Shown here: positions 34,260-43,014 of the stretch, piece after piece
Numbering within the stretch: position 1 is the first letter of the stretch
Layout: each line of letters begins with the position of its first letter
DNA from: Clostridiaceae bacterium OM02-2AC
GTDB taxonomy: Bacteria; Bacillota_I; Bacilli_A; Erysipelotrichales; Erysipelotrichaceae
NCBI GenBank assembly: GCA_003481775.1
Contig: QULU01000017.1
Location: 287 to 64,286 of the forward strand
Direction of reading: 5' to 3'
DNA: 64,000 nt
Program-made: the position numbers and the translations under genes
The notes under the pieces: model-generated
Told to the model about the DNA's origin: nothing
Databases searched by the model: none
The model's input: only the letters and a program-made list of their open reading frames with translations

Positions 34260-34889
34260 ATGTTTAAAGCAGATATCGTGAACCGTATGGAGGCATGCGG
34301 TGCTATGGCAATCGTTCGTACGGAGTCCATTGAACGTGGAAAGGAAATTGCAAGAGGCTGTTTGCAGGGTGGTGTTGATGTGATGGAGATCAGCTATACA
34401 CTCCCCAATGCAGGAGATGTCATTGCGGCACTGAATCATGAATTTGGAAAGACTATGCTGGTCGGAGCCGGAACGGTGCTGGATGCGGAAACCTGCCGTA
34501 TGGCGATTCTGGCAGGAGCGAAATTCGTCATTGCTCCGAATTTCAGCAGGGAGGTTGCGCGTATGTGCAATCGCTATCAGATCCCATATGCACCAGGCTG
34601 TACGACCATTACAGAGATGCTGGAGGCGTTGGAGGTTGGAGCCTCCTATATCAAGGCCTTTCCAATTTCCAATTTCTATGGGCCGCAGCTTGCAAAAATT
34701 ATTCAAACACCGATTCCGGAAATGCCGTTAATGGCAAGTGGAGGTGCCAGTCTTGATAATTTAGAGGAATGGCTGGAAAACGGGATTTCCTGTGTAGGCT
34801 TCGGCGGCTTGCTTACGAAAGGGACGCAGGCGGAAATCGCAAGGAATGCAGCGGAAATACGCCGCATCATCGATACTTATAGAAAATGA
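34260..34889 (+). CDS. KDPG/KHG aldolase (2-dehydro-3-deoxy-phosphogluconate aldolase)
   Basis: A 209-residue class I aldolase. Lys132 in GASYIKAFPISNFYGP is the Schiff base, Glu44 in VMEISYT the general base. It cuts 2-keto-3-deoxy-6-phosphogluconate (or 4-hydroxy-2-oxoglutarate) to pyruvate and an aldehyde. The start at 34260 follows AAGGAGAATTGTAAC; the ORF could be read from 34194, inside the previous gene. Last gene of the PTS operon and the likely end of its catabolic pathway. Confidence 0.9.
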   Translation: MFKADIVNRMEACGAMAIVRTESIERGKEIARGCLQGGVDVMEISYTLPNAGDVIAALNHEFGKTMLVGAGTVLDAETCRMAILAGAKFVIAPNFSREVARMCNRYQIPYAPGCTTITEMLEALEVGASYIKAFPISNFYGPQLAKIIQTPIPEMPLMASGGASLDNLEEWLENGISCVGFGGLLTKGTQAEIARNAAEIRRIIDTYRK

Positions 34890-34890
34890 T

Positions 34891-34919
34891 AACAGGGTGC
34901 ACAGATGCATCCTGTTTTT
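34891..34919 (+). terminator. Terminator of the PTS operon
   Basis: CAGGGTGCA pairs with TGCATCCTG, followed by T5, directly after the KDPG aldolase gene. Confidence 0.85.
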
Positions 34920-35102
34920 CACGCAGTATCTGTGTTTGACAATGCTGCAGTGATTACGAAGGTATGCTGCCTATACGGTGTTAAGGTAAAGAATTAAGCA
35001 AGAGCAGTCTGCATGATCTGCAATAAGGGAGAACTTATCATAATATTGGAAGTTATAGAAAACATATTTAAAACATGATGATAGGAAAAGGGATGGGAGA
35101 TA

Positions 35103-35133
35103 AAAGGCTGATCTTTTTAGGATCAGCCTTTTT
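35103..35133. terminator. Bidirectional terminator downstream of the LevR-like gene
   Basis: AAGGCTGATC-TTTTTAG-GATCAGCCTT with U-tracts on both strands. The interval 34920-35248 otherwise holds a TTGACA-like hexamer near 34937 and a TGATA/TATCA palindrome near 35180, but no gene. Confidence 0.8.
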
Positions 35134-35248
35134 ACAAGGGGCTTATTAGGAATTGCCTTAATAATATGATTTATCTGTAAATGATAACAGCGCTATCAGA
35201 ACAATAAGCGCAATCGGTATCAGAGGGTTATGATAACTTTAGCTGGAA

Positions 35249-37675
35249 TCAGTCCATGTCTGTCCTACATTCCTCCTGTTCACAGCCATCGATAAGATCA
35301 ACAAAAATTTCAGAAAGTCGTGCAATTTCGCTGGATGGAATGCTGATGCCGAATACATCATTCACCAGCTCCATGTTACGGTCAATGGAAGAATAAACCT
35401 CACGGTTTGTGGAAATGATACTGTTTGTATTTTTATAGATCAATGGTTCTCTACGAATTACACGCTCAATCATAAATGCACTGTGAAAAATAAAACGAAT
35501 TGAGATTTCATCGGTATAATTTAGTCCAAGATCCTCATAAATCTGCATCAATACCCGAAACAATGCCATTGTGGCTTTCTTTGGATTCAGGAATACAAGA
35601 GATTCCGATAGGATTTTATCCGCTACATCATCCAGCGTTTTCTGTATCTCAATACCAAAGCCTGCCGAATCGCTCTGTGGTATCTGCAGCGCAGTTCCAT
35701 AGTCATAATTCCGTATATCTTCCAGCTGTGTTGCTGGATTGTTCACCATATTCATCACCTGAATCAAAAGCGGAAGCGAGGTTGGCGAAAGCGTCACCGT
35801 TTCAATGTCTGTACTGCTGCGAATTTCGGAATCAAAATCAAGCAGTGGATTGAAATCGGTAATAATAACAACACCGCTTCCCTCATCAATTTCCCTTACC
35901 TTATCCACAACAATACTGAGAAAGGCTGTCAGATTTCTTGTGGATGCGGTTCCTGTTTCATCGATGTATTGGCATTTCACCTGGTACTTCATAGTATTTA
36001 CATGAGTGGCATATTTTTCAGCGATTCCCTCACCCTGGCAGGCAACCAAAACAGCGATGCTGCCCTTTTTGTGATATTCTCTGGAATACAGCAGATAACA
36101 ATACATGAACAGCTGCTCCATATCCGGAAGCTTTCTGTCAAAGGTTTGCTTCAGTGCTTCACATATATCCTCACAAAGCAAGCGTATCGCAGTATCCTGC
36201 ATATCCACATCAGGGAGGAATGCGGCGGAATAGGCGTGATGCTTCAATATGGAAAATAGATTGTTCATACGTATGCACAGCTTATCCAGCTGCTTTTCCT
36301 GTATTATGAAGGCATGTTTATCCAAAACCTGCTGGATGCAGTCCCGTATCTTCTGCAAGGATAGCGAATACAGCTGATTGATTTCCAGCTTTGCGGCATT
36401 GCGCAGCTCCTGCTTACAGTATTCGGACAGTCTTGGTTCCCGGTGTGTGAATACCTGCAGGATACCATCCTCCTGAATACAGCTGTGCAGCAGCTTTTGT
36501 AGGGGAATGCATTCTGTCTCCGGGATCAGAAAGTGATTTTTTTCCTGTAGTGTGGAGGTGATGCTTTCTATGATGGGAAGTATATCGGATACATTGCGGA
36601 TACTGGCAAGCAGTTCATCTGAAAGATGCTGATAATCAATGGTGATAAAGGTTTCCTTATGATGTGAGGACTGTATGTATGCATAGGAAAGGGCATGTCG
36701 CAGCTCCTGCATCAGATTCTGTAGATTCCCGGGATAGCACGCTGTCGCAAAGCAATTTAGAATGGAGGAGGATAGAGAAATCGTTTTACCGATTGCATCC
36801 GCTTCATTTTGCATGAAATATAACACAAACTCATATTTTTCCTTCAATGTTCTGCTATTCAAATCAGGGAGCTTATATACCTTCTGAAACAGCTTTTGCA
36901 GCTGCAGAAAGCGTTCATTCATTGCAGTCACGGCAAGAAATAGCAGATTCAGCTCATTGTTCTCTGCCATTCGCTGATAAAAGCGGAGCAAGGTTTCCAT
37001 CGTCGTAATGCTTGCAGGAAATTCCGTGAGAGCATCCAGGTTTTCAAACAGGATGATGTTGTTTTTTTCCTGATCAAGGCTTGTATCGATTCGCTGCATA
37101 ATATCAGAAATTGTCAGCTTGCCCAACGCGATTGCTGCGCAGTCAATATGAAGTAGCTGTTCTGTTTCGATTTTCAGATATTGCAGGATACAGCGTAATA
37201 GATGATGCTTTCCAGTTTTATGCGGACCACAGATCATGATGGAGCGCATGGTCTGCGGATAGGTGAGAAATACCTTGATATCCTCTATGATGGGGTACAT
37301 GCTCTCTCGGATGGAATGCCCGATGCAGCTGGTGAACGCTTCCTGCGCTGTTTCCTGAGAAAGTGCAAGCGAATGCTCCAAATAAGCGGCAAGCTCTTCA
37401 TTTTTAGGAATGAGCGCAGGTATATAGGAATTGGGATAGCGCTTCAGTAGTGTTTTACGGTGCAGATAAAAGGTGGGGCGTCCCTGTATTTTAATCAGAA
37501 CATTCTCGCGCCACAGATCATTCAGCATACGACTGACATTGGCACGGTCAAGATTCAGATCGAGACTGATGGTAAAGGCGTCGGTATTGATACCAGTATA
37601 TTCTTTATTCGCAATAGCGATGGATGTGATTTCTGCGATATGCTGCAGCAGCTGACTTCTTCTTGATTTTTTCAT
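35249..37675 (-). CDS. LevR-like PRD regulator with degenerate AAA+ and EIIA domains
   Basis: An 808-residue protein. Residues 1-75 form the LevR-type winged helix (DLNLDRANVSRMLNDLW, IKIQGRPTFYL). An AAA+ domain follows, but Walker A is GPHKTGKHH without the usual Ser/Thr, and I see no GAFTGA motif for sigma-54 contact. A PRD (about 400-520), an EIIA-Man-like domain and a second PRD end the protein. The EIIA active histidine is replaced (VLVACQGEGIA where VxxHG is normal). PRD2 keeps IFHSAFMIER. GGAGGGTTT precedes the ATG. It lies next to the PTS operon and dat, so it likely controls them in response to PTS phosphorylation, by a sigma-54-independent route. That last point is inference. Confidence 0.85.
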   Translation of the reverse strand: MKKSRRSQLLQHIAEITSIAIANKEYTGINTDAFTISLDLNLDRANVSRMLNDLWRENVLIKIQGRPTFYLHRKTLLKRYPNSYIPALIPKNEELAAYLEHSLALSQETAQEAFTSCIGHSIRESMYPIIEDIKVFLTYPQTMRSIMICGPHKTGKHHLLRCILQYLKIETEQLLHIDCAAIALGKLTISDIMQRIDTSLDQEKNNIILFENLDALTEFPASITTMETLLRFYQRMAENNELNLLFLAVTAMNERFLQLQKLFQKVYKLPDLNSRTLKEKYEFVLYFMQNEADAIGKTISLSSSILNCFATACYPGNLQNLMQELRHALSYAYIQSSHHKETFITIDYQHLSDELLASIRNVSDILPIIESITSTLQEKNHFLIPETECIPLQKLLHSCIQEDGILQVFTHREPRLSEYCKQELRNAAKLEINQLYSLSLQKIRDCIQQVLDKHAFIIQEKQLDKLCIRMNNLFSILKHHAYSAAFLPDVDMQDTAIRLLCEDICEALKQTFDRKLPDMEQLFMYCYLLYSREYHKKGSIAVLVACQGEGIAEKYATHVNTMKYQVKCQYIDETGTASTRNLTAFLSIVVDKVREIDEGSGVVIITDFNPLLDFDSEIRSSTDIETVTLSPTSLPLLIQVMNMVNNPATQLEDIRNYDYGTALQIPQSDSAGFGIEIQKTLDDVADKILSESLVFLNPKKATMALFRVLMQIYEDLGLNYTDEISIRFIFHSAFMIERVIRREPLIYKNTNSIISTNREVYSSIDRNMELVNDVFGISIPSSEIARLSEIFVDLIDGCEQEECRTDMD

Positions 37676-37690
37676 AAACCCTCCTGATGG

Positions 37691-37722
37691 AAAAAAGGAA
37701 GAAACATTGTTTCGTTTCTTCC
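37691..37722 (-). terminator. Terminator between dat and the LevR-like gene
   Basis: On the minus strand GGAAGAAAC pairs with GTTTCTTCC and is followed by T6. It lies only 16 bases before the LevR-like start codon, leaving no room for a promoter behind it. Confidence 0.75.
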
Positions 37723-37741
37723 CCGTAGTGATTACATTCTC

Positions 37742-38599
37742 TTACAGTTTACCACATTTCTCTTCAATTAGGGATTTGTAGAGCATTTGGATGTTTTTGG
37801 TTATTTCACCACGGACACCATTCCCGATCATGATATCATTGACTTTGATAACAGGAACAATTTCACTGTTGGTGTCTGTTACCATGACCTCATCCGCATG
37901 CAGCAGTTCTTCCTCACTAAATTCCTTTTCCCATATCGGAATATTGTGTTGATGAAGAAGCTCGATGATCAGCTTTTTCGTGATACCCGGAAGAATTTTC
38001 CCACCATTGGGATGCGTAAGGACTACGCCATCCTTTACGATGAAAATATTGCCGGACTTTTCCTCTGTAACGATATTGTCACGCACCATGATTGCCTTGC
38101 TGACACCTTTTTTCTGTGCCGCATGCTTGGCCAGACAGTTTGGTAGCAGATTCAGTGACTTCACATTACACATGAGAGAACGGCGATCCTCCACTGTTAT
38201 TGCATCGGCCCCCTTGACCATCTTTTCTTCACTGCGCGTACTGCTTTGCGCAAAGCCGCAGAATACCGGCTGCTGTTCCTCGTACATGAGGAATCCATGA
38301 TTGCGCAGCGTTCCATCTCCACGGGTTACCTGCAGGTAAATATACCCGTTTTCAATGTGATTCTGTTCTACAAGTCCTCTACAGAATGTAGCGATTTCAT
38401 CCTTTGTATGCCGTAAATTCAATTCGATAAAGGCAGCACTGTTTATCAATCTGTCGATATGCTCGTCCAGTGCAAATAACACACCATTGTAAACATGCGT
38501 AACCTCGTAGATGCCATCACCAAACTGATACCCGCGATCATGCAGATCGATGTGGATATCCTCCTTGTCTACAAAGGAACCCTTCCATAAATATTTCAT
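37742..38599 (-). CDS. dat: D-amino acid aminotransferase (class IV PLP)
   Basis: A 285-residue PLP enzyme (fold type IV) that transfers the amino group of D-alanine or other D-amino acids to 2-oxoglutarate, giving D-glutamate. The N-terminal HDRGYQFGDGIYEV and the cofactor Lys in CNVKSLNLLPNCLAK identify the family; EEKSGNIFIV and LPGITKKLIIELL are further conserved segments. Branched-chain aminotransferase and ADC lyase share the fold, but the pattern is closest to D-amino acid transaminase. The dyad in front of the gene is shared with the PTS operon. Confidence 0.9.
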   Translation of the reverse strand: MKYLWKGSFVDKEDIHIDLHDRGYQFGDGIYEVTHVYNGVLFALDEHIDRLINSAAFIELNLRHTKDEIATFCRGLVEQNHIENGYIYLQVTRGDGTLRNHGFLMYEEQQPVFCGFAQSSTRSEEKMVKGADAITVEDRRSLMCNVKSLNLLPNCLAKHAAQKKGVSKAIMVRDNIVTEEKSGNIFIVKDGVVLTHPNGGKILPGITKKLIIELLHQHNIPIWEKEFSEEELLHADEVMVTDTNSEIVPVIKVNDIMIGNGVRGEITKNIQMLYKSLIEEKCGKL

Positions 38600-38651
38600 G
38601 TTGCTTCACTATCAGATATATAAGGAATATCTGTACTCCTTTCTACCACAG

Positions 38652-38686
38652 ATAATAAAACGCTTGATCGAACGTGATTGCTATCT
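38652..38686 (-). promoter_or_regulatory. Dyad shared with the PTS operon, plus -10-like hexamer, dat
   Basis: GATCGAACG-TGA-TTGCTATCT at 38666-38686 (plus-strand reading). On the minus strand TATTAT (38652-38657) follows, with the first base of the upstream arm 29 bases before its first base, as for the PTS copy. The dyad sits about 66 bases before the dat start. Confidence 0.55.
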
Positions 38687-39041
38687 CACGTGCATATCAT
38701 AAAACAAGCGAGAGCGATTGTCAAAATGACGGAGGAATACACAGTGGATATGAGTGTGCAGCAGAATAGGAGAAAGGAAAAGGTGAAAACAGGGGGATTC
38801 GCTAAAGTGTGTATGTGGAAAGGCAGTAATGTACACAGAAGAATCCTGCCGAGATAAACGTACAGGGTTCGGTGTGATGTTTTCTTATAGAAACTACACG
38901 ATTTTTTGAAGTATTTAGTTAAGAAGCTCATATGCTTTCTCTTTTACAGACTAAGCAAAGTTTAATTTTCATTTCCGAGTAATTTGGTGTAAAATAGGAG
39001 TGTCTTATGAATACGTAAGCATACGAAAGAGGTGTCAGGAT
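38687..39041. other. Intergenic region between dat and degV
   Basis: Apart from the dyad at its dat end and an ACGTGA/TCACGT hairpin overlapping it, nothing is recognised. The part before degV is AT-rich and probably holds the divergent promoters. Confidence 0.45.
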
Positions 39042-39887
39042 ATGAAAACAGCAATTTTGACGGATAGTGGAAGTGCCATGACAATGCAGCAGGCACAGGA
39101 GCTGGGAATCTTCCTTCTCCCGCTGCAGGTGATTGATGAAGAACGCTCCTATCAGGATGGAGTGGATATCAGCACGGAGGAAGTATATGAAGCTCTGCGT
39201 AAACAGCATACTCCGAAAACGAGTATGCCACTTGGCAGTGTTATCGAGGCTACACTTCGTACAATCAAGGAGCAGGGATATGATGAGATTGTATCGGTAC
39301 CCTTATCCTCCGGGCTGTCATCGACCTTCAACACCATTCAGGTGATGGCAAGAGAAATCGGCATACCCGTAATTCATATAGAGGATTTTACGACCTGCGA
39401 TTTGCAGGGGCATGAAGCACTGCTGGCAAAACGATATGCAGATGAGGGAAAAAACGGTGCTGAGATCAAAGAGCTGCTGAGCAATCTGATCAGGACGAGT
39501 GGAACACTGATTCTGCCCAATGATATTCAGCATCTGAAACGGGGCGGACGGTTGACTCCGCTGGCAGCCGCAGCCGCAAGTCTTTTGAAAATTAAGCCGG
39601 TACTTATCATTGATCCCTCCACGCAAGGAAAAATCGATGTGCTTGAAAAGGTTCGCACAGAGAAAAAGGCAGCTGCTCATGCAGTGGATACAATCAGTGA
39701 AAAGCTGGCAGGAAGGGAAGGCTACGTATATGTGATTCATTCCGACTGCCTGCAAAAGGCAGAGGATATTCGCGAAGAGCTGCAAAAACGAAACAGCCGG
39801 CTTACTATCCGAATCAATACCATCAGCGCCGTGATTGCAGCACATACCGGACTGGACTGTATCGCGATACAGTATATTGAAAAATAA
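39042..39887 (+). CDS. DegV family fatty-acid-binding protein
   Basis: A 281-residue cytoplasmic protein of the DegV/FakB type, which presents fatty acids to the FakA kinase in Firmicutes. Conserved parts are AILTDSGSAMTM at the start, TSMPLGSVIEATLR, SVPLSSGLSSTF and LKRGGRLTPLAAAAAS. AGAGGTG precedes the ATG at 39042; the ORF is open 14 codons further upstream. The AraC gene starts one base after its stop. Confidence 0.92.
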   Translation: MKTAILTDSGSAMTMQQAQELGIFLLPLQVIDEERSYQDGVDISTEEVYEALRKQHTPKTSMPLGSVIEATLRTIKEQGYDEIVSVPLSSGLSSTFNTIQVMAREIGIPVIHIEDFTTCDLQGHEALLAKRYADEGKNGAEIKELLSNLIRTSGTLILPNDIQHLKRGGRLTPLAAAAASLLKIKPVLIIDPSTQGKIDVLEKVRTEKKAAAHAVDTISEKLAGREGYVYVIHSDCLQKAEDIREELQKRNSRLTIRINTISAVIAAHTGLDCIAIQYIEK

Positions 39888-39888
39888 T

Positions 39889-40692
39889 ATGAAGCTGAAG
39901 CAGGATATTCAGGCTTGTCTGTGGAAAACCGATACCCATACGTACCTGCTGCCACATCCTTTGCTGCGTCCCTATATTGCACATTATACAATTTGTCACA
40001 GCCACTACATGAAAACTGAGCAGCTGCATCTGGTTCCGGATATCAGCGGCTGTATCGTCATGAATATGCAGGCGGATGAAGGTCTGGATCTGAAATACTG
40101 GGGACCGACAACCAGAATGGTGACCGTTCAAAGAGAGAAGGGGGAGGATCAGGTACAGTATTTTGTGGAATTTCGCCCCTCCGGTTCTCATGCATTATTC
40201 TCCACAGCGCAATATCCATATCGTGATATACGCATCGAGCTGAAGCAGGTGAATCCCCGCTGTCATGCGTTGATTACAGAGGCCTATGGCAAAGCGGAAG
40301 GGGAAGCGGCATTTTTTCAGCAGCTCGATACCATCTTTTTATCCATGATGAGCAAGGAGGATGATGCTATGAAATCCCTCATGCAGGGACTTTCCAGCAA
40401 TGAGCGTATTGCGGATGTGATGGACAGCTTCGGCTACAGCCGCCGGCATTTGCAGCGACTGGTACAGCAGCGTCTGGGCTGCAGTATGAAAACCATACAG
40501 AAAATACAGCGGATCAATCAGGCGGTTAATCTTTTGAAGCAGCAAAGTCTTTCTTTGACTGCTATTGCCCAGCAGTGCGGCTTTTATGATCAGGCGCATT
40601 TCATTCATGACTTCCGTGAAATCTGTAACGTAACGCCGCAGCAATATCAAAAGCAGCTGCAGGATTACTATAATGAGGGCTTTAAGTTTTAA
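39889..40692 (+). CDS. AraC-family transcriptional regulator
   Basis: A 267-residue regulator. The C-terminal third carries two helix-turn-helix motifs (NERIADVMDSFGYSRRHLQRLV and LTAIAQQCGFYDQAHFIHDFR) and the closing PQQYQ. The N-terminal domain (LLPHPLLRPYIAHYTI, FVEFRPSGSHALF) is of the DUF6597 effector type. It begins one base after the degV stop with a weak ribosome binding site, so coupling is likely. Target unknown. Confidence 0.88.
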   Translation: MKLKQDIQACLWKTDTHTYLLPHPLLRPYIAHYTICHSHYMKTEQLHLVPDISGCIVMNMQADEGLDLKYWGPTTRMVTVQREKGEDQVQYFVEFRPSGSHALFSTAQYPYRDIRIELKQVNPRCHALITEAYGKAEGEAAFFQQLDTIFLSMMSKEDDAMKSLMQGLSSNERIADVMDSFGYSRRHLQRLVQQRLGCSMKTIQKIQRINQAVNLLKQQSLSLTAIAQQCGFYDQAHFIHDFREICNVTPQQYQKQLQDYYNEGFKF

Positions 40693-41238
40693 ACTGTCGC
40701 TTAACAGATAGGGCACCATCACGACAGCGAAAGCCATTTCCTGATGTTTTGATGCCATCAGCTTACGCAGCCAGATAGATGAGGAGCAGTCTCAGTGAGG
40801 GGTGTTTCATCACTCCATACGTTGGCGTTTTATGCACTTTGAACCATTTGCAGCAACGCAATGAGAATGGCGGAAATGGATAGGCTTGCTTTGTTCTGAT
40901 GGGAAGCAGCAAAGGGCAATCGCTTCTGTGCATTGTGTATGATCGAAGAAGACATATAGCATAAAAGCAAAAAGGGGCAAATTCATCGCTGATAAAGCGA
41001 TAGAATTGCTCCTTTTTATATGTTTTGATTGTTGAAAGCGTATCCGGGACTGTCTGAATGAAGGCTTGTTTTTATACTATCTGTCAGCTCGCAGAAAGAA
41101 ATGCTATGCGTTCCTCTCGAAAAGTATCAGATATCTGTATGCCGTGATACAGAGCAATCCCGAATTCCTTTCTTATTGTTTTGTTCTCTATGAAATACTT
41201 CGTAAGAATTGCAGTGAGGATGTCTGCGTACAGGCCAC
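40693..41238. other. Intergenic region with a convergent terminator
   Basis: Both neighbours point into this stretch. It holds the terminator at 40969-41017; no other gene or RNA is recognised. Confidence 0.5.
40969..41017. terminator. Bidirectional terminator
   Basis: AAAAAGGGGCAAATTC pairs with GAATTGCTCCTTTTT (one bulge), with U-tracts in both directions and an inner ATCGCT/AGCGAT stem. Confidence 0.8.
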
Positions 41239-42918
41239 TCAGGCATCAAAGTGCTTTTTTGCCTTACGTATCGGAAGCGGACTGTCATGCTCACTGTCCA
41301 ATCCGTATTTATCCATATACTGTTCAATCATCTGGCTAAAGCCCTCCAGCTGCTGCTCATCGAGCTGATCGAGAAACTGATAAAACTCCTCCTCACTCAT
41401 CCCTGCCAGCGTATTCAGCATTTCAAAGTCATGATGCAGATCCTCCTCCATAATGAGCTTCTGTGCTTCACTCATAAAGTCTTCAATCCGCAGCTTTATT
41501 GATAAATCCTCGCAAAGTCCGCTGAGCATCTGTGCCATATTATCATTATTCACGATGATTGTATTGATCCTACCAAACTCTTCCATAAATCCGCATATTA
41601 AGGATACGACGCTTTCATTCATTTCCTCAAATCCGCGATAGCTCTCATCATCCAGCGGTATTTTCAGCTGATAATCCTCATTTTCAAGAGCCAGGTACAG
41701 GGGCAGGCGAATAGCTGTTACATTATCTAATAAATCTGCGATCAGATCAACACGCAGCTCCTTGATCGTTTTTTTCTTCTTTTTCAGTTTAGCAGCCTGA
41801 TCCTGTCGCAGATGCAGCGTGATACTGTCATTGATCATGCGGATTTCCGGATAACTGATATCCAGTGTGCCATCCTTTTTCCATGTTCCTGCCAGCATGT
41901 GCCCCTCATCATAATCCGGTAAATTGCGATGACCGCAGGTCTGCAGGATATCCAGAAAATCGTGAAGGTCATTCGCAATAGCATAGGCAGCCTCATCATC
42001 CGGATCCATAGGTAGATAGCCGGTCTGCATGATTTTGACAATACAGGTACCATCCTCACTTACCCAGCCATCTCCCTTTTGAAAGCCCTGATCCAGACAG
42101 ATGATGCTCACACCGTTGGCATACAGATTATAGCCGGGCAGCTCTGGGGTACTCTCCACACCGCGCATATAGTCTGTCTCATTCTCGTACAGCTGCATAT
42201 TATAGCCTTCCTCATACTGTGCGACTACAAGTACCTTTTTTGTATCCTGATCATCTGCTGTTATCAGACTCATACCGGGAAGCTCCATCTTATCCAGCTG
42301 GTCGATAAAGCTGGCAAGAGCTTCATTGAGAACCATTCCGGCCTCCTGACTCAATGTGAAATACATATCCTCCTGAGAAATAGAAGAAAGACTCTCCTTT
42401 ACCATCTCCTCATCAAAGGGGATATGCTGCATTTCCAGCCAGTCCTTCATTTTTTCATGATCTTCATTTGTTTCATCCGCTGCAATCGCAACGATTTCCT
42501 GATAGCCGTACACATTCCCGGCATCCTCCGCAAGATTATCCTGCTTCCATTTCAGAAGCTTGATCTGGGACTGTGCTTCCTCGCTTTCCTTTTCCACCAG
42601 AATGATATGCTCCCAGTTATCCCCATAATCATAGGTATATAGAAGCTTCATCTTTTCCTTCAGATAGGTATGCAGCGGTGTATCCATATCCTTAAAAACC
42701 GTATCCCTTTCAAACCGAAAGGGTTCTCCGTCATCGCACAGAATCTTGACATGCTCTTTGGCAATTTCAAAATCATATAAATGATAATCCATCCATCCAA
42801 ATACATATTGGATAGCCTCATGCAGGTTTCTGAATGTCATATCTGCCGGAATCCAGATACGGCGCCACACGGGAGGCGACGTACCCTTCAGGGTGATTTT
42901 CAGCTGATAGCCTTTCAT
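41239..42918 (-). CDS. pRiA4b ORF-3-like (TnpR/DUF1841-type) domain protein with long C-terminal region
   Basis: A 559-residue soluble protein. The first ~170 residues match the plasmid pRiA4b ORF-3 family (YQLKITLKGTSPPVWRRI, FGWMDYHLYDF, LLYTYDYGDNWEH). The rest is acidic, with several predicted helical and beta blocks (DDEAAYAIANDLHDFL, DLIADLLDNVTAIRLPL) and a C-terminal helical tail; no enzyme motif is seen. The family often sits near mobile DNA but has no clear function. GGAAGGTGGTATAGT precedes the ATG. Confidence 0.82.
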   Translation of the reverse strand: MKGYQLKITLKGTSPPVWRRIWIPADMTFRNLHEAIQYVFGWMDYHLYDFEIAKEHVKILCDDGEPFRFERDTVFKDMDTPLHTYLKEKMKLLYTYDYGDNWEHIILVEKESEEAQSQIKLLKWKQDNLAEDAGNVYGYQEIVAIAADETNEDHEKMKDWLEMQHIPFDEEMVKESLSSISQEDMYFTLSQEAGMVLNEALASFIDQLDKMELPGMSLITADDQDTKKVLVVAQYEEGYNMQLYENETDYMRGVESTPELPGYNLYANGVSIICLDQGFQKGDGWVSEDGTCIVKIMQTGYLPMDPDDEAAYAIANDLHDFLDILQTCGHRNLPDYDEGHMLAGTWKKDGTLDISYPEIRMINDSITLHLRQDQAAKLKKKKKTIKELRVDLIADLLDNVTAIRLPLYLALENEDYQLKIPLDDESYRGFEEMNESVVSLICGFMEEFGRINTIIVNNDNMAQMLSGLCEDLSIKLRIEDFMSEAQKLIMEEDLHHDFEMLNTLAGMSEEEFYQFLDQLDEQQLEGFSQMIEQYMDKYGLDSEHDSPLPIRKAKKHFDA

Positions 42919-43014
42919 ACTATACCACCTTCCTTTGAATTCATTGTATCATGTTTTTTATGGGTTTTATGCAATTTGCGCACTTTTTTACATATGGTGA
43001 TGAAAAAATATACA

